A DNA stretch of 64,000 nt, taken from assembly GCF_038051925.1 (NCBI RefSeq), contig NZ_CP150634.1:3790300-3854299 (forward strand), read 5' to 3'. Origin of the DNA: Methylotuvimicrobium sp. KM2 (GTDB lineage: Bacteria; Pseudomonadota; Gammaproteobacteria; Methylococcales; Methylomonadaceae). Position numbers and translations under genes: made by a program. Below the pieces are notes generated by a model. That model was not told the DNA's origin. It made no database searches and worked only from the letters and a program-made list of their open reading frames with translations. Positions 57,180 through 64,000 of this stretch are shown here, in pieces (positions within the stretch are counted from its first letter, which is position 1; the number at the start of each line of letters is the position of its first letter).

Positions 57180-58715
57180 TTAGAAAGCCACCAACGGTTT
57201 CAAAACATGCTCCTCGACGCCGATGCGATAACCGTTATCATCGACCGCTAACATTTTCGCGAATTTAAAATCCGCCGAAAATCCGGCATAAACGCGATAA
57301 ATCGGCTCGCCTTTCTGTACCCTGTCGCCGATTTTTTTCAACAGATCGACGCCGGCTTTCTTATCCATCGGCGCACCGGCAATTCGAGCAATCTTGGCCA
57401 TTTGAAAATTATCGATATGGGTCACGATACCCTCCTTATCCGCGCAAACCTCATGACATAAAATACCGGGGGTAAAGTCTATAATTTTGGCGCCTTGAGC
57501 CTGTATCAAATCGTTCATTTTGGCGATTGCGCGGCCCGAATCGAGAATATCCCGCGCAATCGCATAGCCCTGCCCGCCTCTAACATCGGGATCGAATTCA
57601 ATAATTCTTCCGGCTAATTGCAGCGATTTTTGGCGCAAATCGAATGGCGCATCGGGATTATTTTCCAACACCTGCATGATATCGCGGGCCTCGAGTACCG
57701 GTCCGATGCCGCGTCCGACCGGTTGGCGACCATCGGTAATCATGACTTCCAAGTGGATATTGAGCTGATCGCCGACAAACTCGAATAACTTGCGTAAACT
57801 AAGTGCCTGACGCATGTGCCGAACTTTTGCGGTCGGCCCGACCGGAATATCGACGATCAAATGTGTGGAACCCGCCGCCAATTTCTTCGATAGAATCGAG
57901 GCCACCATTTGCCCTTGCGAGTCGATCCCGAGAGGGCGCTCGACCGAAATCAACAGATCGTCGACCGGCGCCAGCTTCGCGGTACCGCCCCATGCTAGAC
58001 AGCCGCGTTCCTGGCGCACAATATCGTGCAAACGTTCAGGAGATAAATTGACTTCGGCTAAAACTTCCATCGTATCGGCGGTCCCGGCCGGCGACGTAAT
58101 CGCCCGACTCGACGTTTTCGGGATCAACATCCCGTGCGCGGCGACGATAGGCACAACCAACATCGAAGTTCGATTACCCGGTATGCCGCCGATACAATGC
58201 TTGTCGGCCACCAGCGATTCGTGCCAATTCATGCGCTCGCCCGAATCCAGCATTGCTCGCGTCAAATATAGGAGCTCGTCTCGGTCGAGATTGTTTTGAC
58301 CGGTCGCGACCAAAAAAGCCGCCATCTCCATTTTCGAATAGCGTGTCTCGGCAATATCCCTGGCAATACTAGTGAAATCATCCTGGCTCAAGCGTTCGCC
58401 GTTAATCTTTCGTCGCACGGCATCCATCGACGCGGGCGGCTCGGCATGTTCCACCGTAACTAATGCGCCTTCGTCAATATTGAGTTTTTGGAAAGCTTGC
58501 TCGGAAAGACCCAGTTCTCCCGAATGCACGATGGAGCTATCGTCCACGACATTGAGCACTGCCAACAGTTTATTACCGTTCGCGCAAACCTTGATTTTCG
58601 ACAATGCCTGAAATCCCTCGGCGCGGTAAAACGCGCACTCCCGGTTTAAATAAGCAACGTTTTCATGATACGTATCGATTCCGATACGACGAATTTGTAA
58701 CGTGTCGTTACTCAT
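57180..58715 (-). CDS. Thymidine/AMP phosphorylase-type enzyme
   Basis: 511 aa, a length of the DeoA family seen in archaeal AMP phosphorylases (about 503) rather than classical DeoA (440). The N-terminal 90 residues form a separate domain, followed by the phosphorylase core: [20 protein letters not shown] (phosphate/nucleoside site), [17 protein letters not shown] and [14 protein letters not shown]. The reaction would release ribose 1-phosphate or ribose 1,5-bisphosphate from a nucleoside or NMP; the latter fits the adjacent PRPP-type enzyme. ATG 58715. A strong hairpin lies 26 bp upstream. Confidence 0.82.
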   Translation of the reverse strand: MSNDTLQIRRIGIDTYHENVAYLNRECAFYRAEGFQALSKIKVCANGNKLLAVLNVVDDSSIVHSGELGLSEQAFQKLNIDEGALVTVEHAEPPASMDAVRRKINGERLSQDDFTSIARDIAETRYSKMEMAAFLVATGQNNLDRDELLYLTRAMLDSGERMNWHESLVADKHCIGGIPGNRTSMLVVPIVAAHGMLIPKTSSRAITSPAGTADTMEVLAEVNLSPERLHDIVRQERGCLAWGGTAKLAPVDDLLISVERPLGIDSQGQMVASILSKKLAAGSTHLIVDIPVGPTAKVRHMRQALSLRKLFEFVGDQLNIHLEVMITDGRQPVGRGIGPVLEARDIMQVLENNPDAPFDLRQKSLQLAGRIIEFDPDVRGGQGYAIARDILDSGRAIAKMNDLIQAQGAKIIDFTPGILCHEVCADKEGIVTHIDNFQMAKIARIAGAPMDKKAGVDLLKKIGDRVQKGEPIYRVYAGFSADFKFAKMLAVDDNGYRIGVEEHVLKPLVAF

Positions 58716-58740
58716 ACGAGTCTAAATTAAAAGAAATTAA

Positions 58741-58774
58741 GTTGACATTGCTTGTTGCAACAAACAATGTCAAC
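58741..58774. promoter_or_regulatory. Palindrome upstream of phosphorylase gene
   Basis: GTTGACATTG and CAATGTCAAC, with an inner TTGTTGCAACAA palindrome, centred about 42 bp before the ATG. It may be an operator, or a leader hairpin; no regulator gene is near. Confidence 0.45.
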
Positions 58775-58833
58775 CGGAGCAAATTACTCCCGGATTCATA
58801 GCTGCGTAGCCCTACTAGAGCACGACGCAAACC

Positions 58834-58979
58834 GAGACGGGCACCCCGGGACCGAATTTTCATCTACGACGGTTATAGTTTTCGCACATCAAATTTCGGT
58901 TTTTTAAAACCCTCACCCCAGCCCTCTCCCACAGTGGGCGAGGGAGGTGAATGCCGAAATTTCATGTGCGATAGGTATA
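58834..58979. repeat. Family A: half-element plus complete short element
   Basis: 58834-58876 is a right end (ACCGAATTTTCATCTACG then GGTTATA). It runs straight into a complete element 58875-58979 with ends TCGCACATCAAATTTCGG and CCGAAATTTCATGTGCGA. It occupies most of the gap between the phosphorylase gene and cheY. Confidence 0.75.
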
Positions 58980-59036
58980 TAATTTCAACTATTAACTCGA
59001 ACATAGACATATTTAAGACCAGATCCTTAAAGATCT

Positions 59037-59405
59037 TTAAGGTAAAACCAATTTCGATACCGCCGTCATTAAGGTCTGCGGCTGAAACGGCTTAGTCAAC
59101 CACGCCTTAGCACCGGCCGCCTTCCCTGCCTGTTTTTTATCTTCGGCGGCCTCAGTAGTCAACATCATCATCGGCGTAAACTTATAATCCGGTAATTTTT
59201 TGACTTCTTGCACAAAGGTAATGCCGTCCATATTCGGCATGTTGACATCGGTGATGATCAGATGAATTTTTTGGCCTTTCAGTTTGTTCAGCGCGTCTTT
59301 ACCATCGCACGCCTCTAAAACGTCGTAACCGCCGCCTTTCAACGCAATGCTGACGACCTGCCGGATAGAAGCGGAATCATCGACAATCATGATCGTTTTA
59401 GCCAT
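59037..59405 (-). CDS. cheY: CheY-like response regulator
   Basis: 122 aa, receiver domain only. From ATG 59405 (GGAG upstream) it starts MAKTIMIVDDSASIRQVVSI; phospho-acceptor D53 in IITDVNMPNMDG, then LTTEA and a conserved K in WLTKPFQPQ. It fits a single-domain chemotaxis regulator that binds the flagellar motor or acts as a phosphate sink. It lies 19 bp after the MCP stop on the same strand. A palindrome CCTTAAAGATCTTTAAGG covers the stop codon. A longer upstream frame overlaps the MCP gene and is not used. Confidence 0.92.
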   Translation of the reverse strand: MAKTIMIVDDSASIRQVVSIALKGGGYDVLEACDGKDALNKLKGQKIHLIITDVNMPNMDGITFVQEVKKLPDYKFTPMMMLTTEAAEDKKQAGKAAGAKAWLTKPFQPQTLMTAVSKLVLP

Positions 59406-59424
59406 GTTAGAGGTTCTCCTTGAA

Positions 59425-60636
59425 TTAGAAAAAAGTAAGATCGTCGGAATAGCTCGACCGGTCATGAGAAGTTGTAGCCGAAGCATGATTAATCAACTCT
59501 TCGGGCATCGTATAACTGAGCTCCATTGTCGATAAGGTTTGTTCGACGTTAATCATATCGGCATGGCGCATATGTCCGGCTCCTTGCGTTTTTTCGATAG
59601 CATTTTGCAGGTGTTCTAAATTATGTTCGACATGATCAAGCATCTGAGTGACTCGATCCTGGAATTGCAACGCTGTTAAAACCGAATAAATTTGATCGCG
59701 GATTTGCTCGCTATTATCCATTAATTCGACTGCATCATCTTTAAAAGCCGTCAAAGTCGCTTTGATATCGGACATGACTTGGTTGATCGCGTGATCTGCG
59801 GAACCGATATTTTGTTCGTCGCTTTCCGTCGACGACTCTGCCGTTCTCAGTGTTGTGTTCATCGCTGCAATAATTTCATTGACCGTCCGACTAATTCTTT
59901 CGCCGGTCGTCGATGAAAAGCCAGCCAGTTTTCTGACCTCGTCGGCAACGACCGCAAAACCGCGCCCGTGCTCTCCGGCTCTGGCCGCTTCGATCGCGGC
60001 ATTCAAAGCCAGCAAATTGATTTGCTCGGCGACTTTACGAACTTCTTGCGCCATACTATCGAGACTATTGGTGTACGTCGATAGCTCTCTAACCTGATCG
60101 ATCATGACCCGTTCAGCCTGATTGATCTGATTAAGGTTTTGGATAACGCCTTCCAAAGTCGTGCGGCTTCCGCTAAGCAAGGAATCGATATGATCTTCCT
60201 GATGACCTTGTTGCGTCAGGCCGCTCAACGCGTCGATTTGCGAAACCATGCTTGAAAATTGAACCGATAACGTGGTAATTTCCTGCTCGGTATGAGCACG
60301 GGAGGTCCCGACTTGACGAATAACGATCGGTACAACCTCCATAATCAGCTTTTCCAACTCGATCGAATATGCATTTGCGTCGTTCAGCTTGGCGTTTTCA
60401 TCGTTTTTCCACTGGGCATCCAAACGCTTCAAACTCTCTTGTTGACGCTTAAACAATGTCAACCCAATAACGAAACCGATTGCCGTAAGAATCCCCATTG
60501 CGATAAAGCCGACGAGATTGAATGCGCCTTGCCAGACAGCTATCCCTCCCCCAAGCAAACCCAAACCTGTCGGCATGCTATAGAAGGCGAATTTTCCGTT
60601 TGCGGCAATACTTGGCGTGTTATCGGAAAAAGACAT
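59425..60636 (-). CDS. Methyl-accepting chemotaxis protein without periplasmic sensor
   Basis: 403 aa from ATG 60636 (AAGGAAG upstream; the longer frame from 60672 is less likely). Two adjacent TM helices (about 20-70) with a tiny loop, then a cytoplasmic coiled coil and the MCP signalling tip [36 protein letters not shown]. No HAMP domain and no CheR pentapeptide are seen, and the C-terminal part has [17 protein letters not shown]. It may sense a membrane or cytosolic signal. It is divergent from cheR and upstream of cheY. Confidence 0.9.
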   Translation of the reverse strand: MSFSDNTPSIAANGKFAFYSMPTGLGLLGGGIAVWQGAFNLVGFIAMGILTAIGFVIGLTLFKRQQESLKRLDAQWKNDENAKLNDANAYSIELEKLIMEVVPIVIRQVGTSRAHTEQEITTLSVQFSSMVSQIDALSGLTQQGHQEDHIDSLLSGSRTTLEGVIQNLNQINQAERVMIDQVRELSTYTNSLDSMAQEVRKVAEQINLLALNAAIEAARAGEHGRGFAVVADEVRKLAGFSSTTGERISRTVNEIIAAMNTTLRTAESSTESDEQNIGSADHAINQVMSDIKATLTAFKDDAVELMDNSEQIRDQIYSVLTALQFQDRVTQMLDHVEHNLEHLQNAIEKTQGAGHMRHADMINVEQTLSTMELSYTMPEELINHASATTSHDRSSYSDDLTFF

Positions 60637-60761
60637 GAAATACTTCCTTTTTTGGCACTGTTGAGTTATCAATTATAGTAAGGTTTTACGGCACACAACA
60701 CAATCAACGTTCTTTCATGACCAAGATATGACCGATTAGCGCATGACTCAAGGATACAAAG

Positions 60762-61586
60762 ATTAGCATTTCACCCATTACTAAAAAAGAATTCGATTGC
60801 TTCCAGCGCTTAATTTACGAGCACGCAGGCATCTATTTAGCCCCCGAAAAAAAAGTCATGGTTGCCGGAAGGCTCGCCAAACGCCTGCATTTTCACGGAC
60901 TGACTAGCTACGGGGAATATTTTCGATTACTGAGCAAACCCGAATTTGCCGATGAATTTCAAATAATGGTTAATTTTTTAACCACTAATGAAACATATTT
61001 TTTTCGCGAACCCAAACACTTCGAATTTTTGCGAACAACTCTTTTAAAATCTTGGCAAGGAGAAAATTTTAACGCCTGGAGCGCGGCTTGTTCATCAGGG
61101 GAAGAGGCTTACTCGTTGGCTATGATTCTGGCGGAGACATTGGGTCGAAAGAGATGGACTATACTAGGTTCCGATTTGAGCACGCGCGTACTCGACATTG
61201 CTCGAAACGGCATCTACCCGATGGCCCGCTTGGAACAAATGGACCCCGCCTTACTAAAAAAATACTGTTTGCGGGGCGTGCGCTCGCAAGAAGGCTTTTT
61301 TCGGGTTGACGAGTCGTTGATCGACCGAACGCACTTCGAGCAAATCAACCTGATGCAATCGCTACCTAACCAGCTTACCAAACACTTCGACCTGATTTTT
61401 TTACGCAATGTTTTGATTTATTTCGATCAAAATACCAAAAAAGCGGTTGTCGAGCGCATAATCAAAGCACTGAAACCGGGCGGTTATTTTTTCATCAGCC
61501 ACTCCGAAAGCCTGCATCGGATAACCAGCGACCTGGAAATGATCAAACCATCGATTTTCAGAAAAAATGATCGTTCAACCTTATAA
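60762..61586 (+). CDS. cheR: Chemotaxis methyltransferase CheR, probable ATT start
   Basis: Methylates MCP glutamates using SAM. The ATG at 60858 would remove the conserved N-terminal helix; homologous residues run upstream in frame to codon 60762 (ITKKEFDCFQRLIYEHAGIY). No ATG, GTG or TTG lies between that codon and the stop at 60744-60746; ATT at 60762 is preceded by AAGGA at 60750-60754 with a 7-nt spacer. About 274 aa. Motifs: FLTTNETYFFREPKHFEF, ACSSGEEAYSLAM (SAM site), and FDLIFLRNVLIYFD. It overlaps cheD by 20 bp. Confidence 0.85.
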   Translation: MSISPITKKEFDCFQRLIYEHAGIYLAPEKKVMVAGRLAKRLHFHGLTSYGEYFRLLSKPEFADEFQIMVNFLTTNETYFFREPKHFEFLRTTLLKSWQGENFNAWSAACSSGEEAYSLAMILAETLGRKRWTILGSDLSTRVLDIARNGIYPMARLEQMDPALLKKYCLRGVRSQEGFFRVDESLIDRTHFEQINLMQSLPNQLTKHFDLIFLRNVLIYFDQNTKKAVVERIIKALKPGGYFFISHSESLHRITSDLEMIKPSIFRKNDRSTL

Positions 61587-62163
61587 AGAAACTCGCCGCG
61601 TGATTATCGAACCCGGCGAGTACTATGTCAGTACCAGCGGCGAGTTAATATCGACCTTGCTGGGTTCTTGCGTCGCTGCATGCCTCTTCGATCCGGTCAA
61701 CAAAATAGCGGGGATGAATCACTTTTTACTCGCCTATCAGCATCATTCCCGAAGCCGTCCGATTATCGAAACCGAGGAAGGCCGTTACGGACTTTATGCC
61801 ATGGAGCTTTTGATCAACGATATGATGAAAAAGGGGGCAAAAAAATCGCGAATTAAAGCCAAATGTTTCGGTGGCGGCAATGTACTACACTTACGTAGCG
61901 ACAAAACCGATAAACTATCCGTCGGCGAAGTCAATATCGAATTTATCAAAACATTCTTGGCACAAGAAAAAATACCGATACTGGCGGCGAGCTTCGGAGG
62001 CACGGTAGGCCGTAGCATTCATTTCGTCAGTAGCGATTTTTCGGTATACGTCAAAACCATTGAAACCTCGCTCACACAACAACTGGAAAAACAAGAGCGC
62101 TCTTTTTGGAAAAAACGCATTGATGCACAAGAAAAAATCAAATCGGACGTGGAATTTTGGTAA
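61567..62163 (+). CDS. cheD: Chemoreceptor glutamine deamidase CheD
   Basis: Deamidates MCP glutamines and interacts with CheC or CheY. 198 aa. Catalytic cysteine C35 in STLLGSCVAACLFD and histidine H52 in AGMNHFLLAY match CheD of Thermotoga with a constant offset, and FGGGNVLHL belongs to the core. A C-terminal charged tail (EKQERSFWKKRIDAQEK) is added. ATG 61567 overlaps the end of cheR, so the two are translationally coupled. Confidence 0.93.
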   Translation: MIVQPYKETRRVIIEPGEYYVSTSGELISTLLGSCVAACLFDPVNKIAGMNHFLLAYQHHSRSRPIIETEEGRYGLYAMELLINDMMKKGAKKSRIKAKCFGGGNVLHLRSDKTDKLSVGEVNIEFIKTFLAQEKIPILAASFGGTVGRSIHFVSSDFSVYVKTIETSLTQQLEKQERSFWKKRIDAQEKIKSDVEFW

Positions 62164-62164
62164 G

Positions 62165-62383
62165 GCTATGTTTGCGTTAATAGTTGAAATTAATACTATG
62201 CGAATGCCGAAAAGACTGTAGAGTACACTGTGCGTACCACAGGAGATCCGCCCGTAGCTTAACGTGCTCTCATGGGTTCCGTTGTGCCGACATTAGGTAC
62301 GCATAGCGTACCCTACAATTCGTTTTGAGTTTACAAGTGTTTCCGGTAGTGGGGGCAACTATTACCGCATACTTAGCCTTTGG
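62165..62383. repeat. Family C element, copy 2 (left flank of cheB)
   Basis: Begins GGCTATGTTTGCGTTAATAG, then TGTAGAGTACACTGTGCGTA and CCGACATTAGGTACGC, and ends near ACTTAGCC. The same sequence recurs in the same orientation at 63747-63896, on the other side of cheB. Confidence 0.8.
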
Positions 62384-62435
62384 TAAGGCGGCTCAACCGA
62401 TTTATGCCCAAGCCCTTAATATAAAAATGCAAAGC

Positions 62436-63542
62436 ATGAATATCATTAAAGTTTTCATCGTAGACGACTCGGCCGTCGTTAGACAGGTTCTCACACAATT
62501 GTTCGAAGGCACTGCCGGCATCAGAGTTATCGGATCGGCGCCCGATCCGATTTTTGCCCTGCAAAAAATGGAAAAAGAGTGGCCGGACGTAATCGTGTTG
62601 GATATCGAAATGCCGCGCATGGACGGCGTAACTTTTCTCAAGAAAATCATGCTCGAACGCCCGACTCCGGTCGTCATTTGCTCGACGCTCACCGAAAAAG
62701 GCGCCGAAGTGACGATGCAGGCAATGAGTGCCGGAGCGGTCGACATCATCACTAAGCCTAAGGTCAACCTGCGCCACTTCCTTGAAGAATCCAACACGCT
62801 GATTATCGATGCAGTGAAAGCCGCGGCCCATGCCCGGGTTGGTAAAATAAAAAGCATGCCTTCAAACACCGAGCCCAAACCGAAACAAAATGCCGATGCG
62901 GTCATCGCCCCTTCACATTTAAAGCCCCTATCGGAAACGACCGATAGGGTGATTGCCATTGGTACTTCGACGGGCGGAACTCAGGCCCTGGAGTTTGTAC
63001 TGACCAAGCTCCCTCGAACCTCGCCGGGACTGGTGGTTGTACAGCACATGCCCGAGGCATTTACCGCTGCCTTCGCAAAGCGGCTTGACGGCCTTTGCCA
63101 AGTCTCCGTCAAGGAAGCCGAAACCAACGACCGGGTCATTCCCGGACAAGTTCTGATCGCCCCGGGGGGCAAACACATGCTAATGCGCCGTAGCGGCGCA
63201 CAATATCGCGTCGAAGTCAAGGACGGGCCGTTGGTCAGCCGGCACAGGCCGTCCGTGGACGTTTTATTCCGCTCCTGCGCCCAATCAGCCGGCCCGAACG
63301 CCGTCGGTATCATCATGACCGGCATGGGCGACGACGGCGCGAAGGGTATGAAAGAAATGTTCGATGCCGGCGCGTTCACCGTCGCGCAAGACGAAGCCTC
63401 CTGCATCGTATACGGCATGCCCAAGGAAGCGGTGAAACTCGGCGGCGTCTCCAAGACCCTGCCTTTACATTCGATACCTGAACTTATCGTCAATTCTTCA
63501 ACCGGAACGCCTTTGGGCAAAACTTCGAATACGGCGGAATGA
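62436..63542 (+). CDS. cheB: Chemotaxis methylesterase/deamidase CheB
   Basis: Response-regulator-controlled methylesterase, 368 aa from ATG 62436 ([19 protein letters not shown]); an ATG nine bases upstream is also in frame, and a longer frame extends into the repeat without homology. Receiver D56 ([13 protein letters not shown]). Catalytic triad S178 (IGTSTGG), H204 (VVQHMPEAF) and D299 (MTGMGDDG), at the same relative spacing as the E. coli enzyme. No clear ribosome site is seen because the family C repeat ends about 50 bp upstream. cheR and cheD precede it; cheA and cheW are not in the window. Confidence 0.93.
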   Translation: MNIIKVFIVDDSAVVRQVLTQLFEGTAGIRVIGSAPDPIFALQKMEKEWPDVIVLDIEMPRMDGVTFLKKIMLERPTPVVICSTLTEKGAEVTMQAMSAGAVDIITKPKVNLRHFLEESNTLIIDAVKAAAHARVGKIKSMPSNTEPKPKQNADAVIAPSHLKPLSETTDRVIAIGTSTGGTQALEFVLTKLPRTSPGLVVVQHMPEAFTAAFAKRLDGLCQVSVKEAETNDRVIPGQVLIAPGGKHMLMRRSGAQYRVEVKDGPLVSRHRPSVDVLFRSCAQSAGPNAVGIIMTGMGDDGAKGMKEMFDAGAFTVAQDEASCIVYGMPKEAVKLGGVSKTLPLHSIPELIVNSSTGTPLGKTSNTAE

Positions 63543-63564
63543 ATATCGGCAAATAAGCCTTAAT

Positions 63565-63739
63565 CCTGAATTCGGCAGTTTAACCATGAAGGACATGAAG
63601 TTCATGAAGGATTCCAAGAACTTACCAAATCCTTCTCGCTAACCTTTTTGGTGAGCGAAAGTTCTATACAAACGCGTAATAAGCTATTGAATTAACTTCC
63701 TATTCTTCATGATCTTCATGGTGAAATGCTTTTTCTAGG
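63565..63739 (+). repeat. Family D repeat, copy 2
   Basis: Inverted copy of 32098-32273 with three visible differences over about 175 bp. It lies between cheB and the right-flank family C element, and contains short steps of CATGAAG-type units. Confidence 0.88.
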
Positions 63740-63746
63740 TTAATTT

Positions 63747-63896
63747 AGGCTATGCTCGCGTTAATAGTTGAAATTAATACTACGCCAAGTTGATGTAGGG
63801 TACGCTGTGCGTACCTCAATAGACTCGCCCGTAGATTAACGTGGCCTCATGTGTGCTCTGCACCGACATTAGATACGCGCAGCGGACCTTTCGTAT
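63747..63896. repeat. Family C element, copy 3 (right flank of cheB)
   Basis: Begins GGCTATGCTCGCGTTAATAG, followed by GTAGGGTACGCTGTGCGTAC and CCGACATTAGATACGC. Direct orientation relative to the copy at 62165-62383. It supplies the stop codon of the gene entering from the right. Confidence 0.8.
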
Positions 63897-64000
63897 AATC
63901 GATAGGCGACCTCGCCGGCCGTTTTATCTTTCAGAAGCCGCCAGTTTTCGGGCATGCCGGTGAGATCGAGCCCGATTTCCGTTTCCAAGTAGATTTTAGC
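63869..64000 (-). CDS. C-terminal end of an unidentified protein (runs off window)
   Basis: 44 codons open to the right edge on the minus strand. The last residues read GLDLTGMPENWRLLKDKTA then GEVAYRLYERSAARI, and the TAA stop lies within the family C repeat. I do not recognise the family. It looks protein-coding (balanced composition, aromatic residues), but only this fragment is visible. Confidence 0.5.
   Translation of the reverse strand, partial: AKIYLETEIGLDLTGMPENWRLLKDKTAGEVAYRLYERSAARI

Noticed and set aside
59406..59486. Extended cheY start
   Set aside because: The added residues overlap the MCP C-terminus and lack receiver homology; ATG 59405 has a good ribosome site.
62325..62435. 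Longer cheB reading frame starting in the repeat
   Set aside because: The extra 37 residues are encoded by family C sequence and do not resemble a CheB N-terminus.

Overview
This is a 64 kb chromosomal window, almost certainly from a gammaproteobacterium. The core genes have gammaproteobacterial form and neighbours: glnD next to map, rapA, a UbiF-like hydroxylase, zapE, yajD, and the bamA-skp-fabZ-lpxA-rnhB-dnaE run. A methanotroph or methylotroph of the Methylococcales is my best guess, from the overall gene mix and the standalone DeoA-like/PRPP-synthetase-like pair, but no methane or methanol oxidation gene is present to prove it. I see no tRNA, rRNA, CRISPR array, prophage or plasmid gene.

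Layout. 0-2.5 kb (minus): rpsB-tsf-pyrH, running off the left edge. 2.8-6.2 kb (plus): map and glnD, overlapping by 3 nt. 6.3-9 kb: a PilZ protein and an exported, tail-anchored multicopper oxidase. 9.2-13.1 kb (minus): an unusual in-frame fusion of an AI-2E/PerM-type permease with a complete P2-type cation ATPase. 13.5-16.3 kb: a CBS/CorC membrane protein and a UbiF-like hydroxylase. 16.8-24.1 kb (plus): an oversized glutamate synthase (about 1827 aa), followed not by gltD but by a CysJ-like diflavin reductase. 24.6-30.4 kb: rapA, an IS4-type transposase, a group II intron remnant and a truncated haemoglobin. 30.8-35.8 kb (plus): yccA-like, lipoprotein, pth, corB-like, tandem-FHA and PilZ genes. 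35.8-41.6 kb (minus): radA, an orphan response regulator, a PepSY protein, sppA, gph-like and rluC-like genes. 42.1-44.3 kb: rne. 44.4-54.2 kb (minus): a pentapeptide-repeat potassium channel, dnaE, rnhB, lpxA, fabZ, skp and bamA. 54.5-58.7 kb (minus): zapE, yajD, a PRPP-synthetase homologue and a DeoA/AMP-phosphorylase-type enzyme. 59-63.5 kb: a chemotaxis island (cheY-like and an MCP on minus; cheR, cheD, cheB on plus). A partial gene enters from the right edge.

The most striking non-coding feature is the density of small repeats between genes. I distinguish family A (ends reading ATAC..TCG..AAATTCGG, inverted at the two ends), family B (CAGCACCTAAAT palindromes nested in A and E), family C (GTAGGGTACGC ends), family D (about 175 bp, two near-identical inverted copies 31 kb apart), family E (GGTGGCTCG ends, filling gaps between codirectional genes), a hairpin module F (GCAGATTTTTGCTCC), and four heptanucleotide tandem arrays. 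Several of these supply start or stop codons of neighbouring genes.

How the genes work together: translation, RNA decay, replication and envelope biogenesis housekeeping genes dominate. GlnD and the large GOGAT belong to nitrogen assimilation. Two PilZ proteins and the Che set point to c-di-GMP and motility control. The best candidates for something undescribed are the permease-ATPase fusion, the GltB/diflavin reductase pair, and the heptamer/MITE-like repeats at gene ends.
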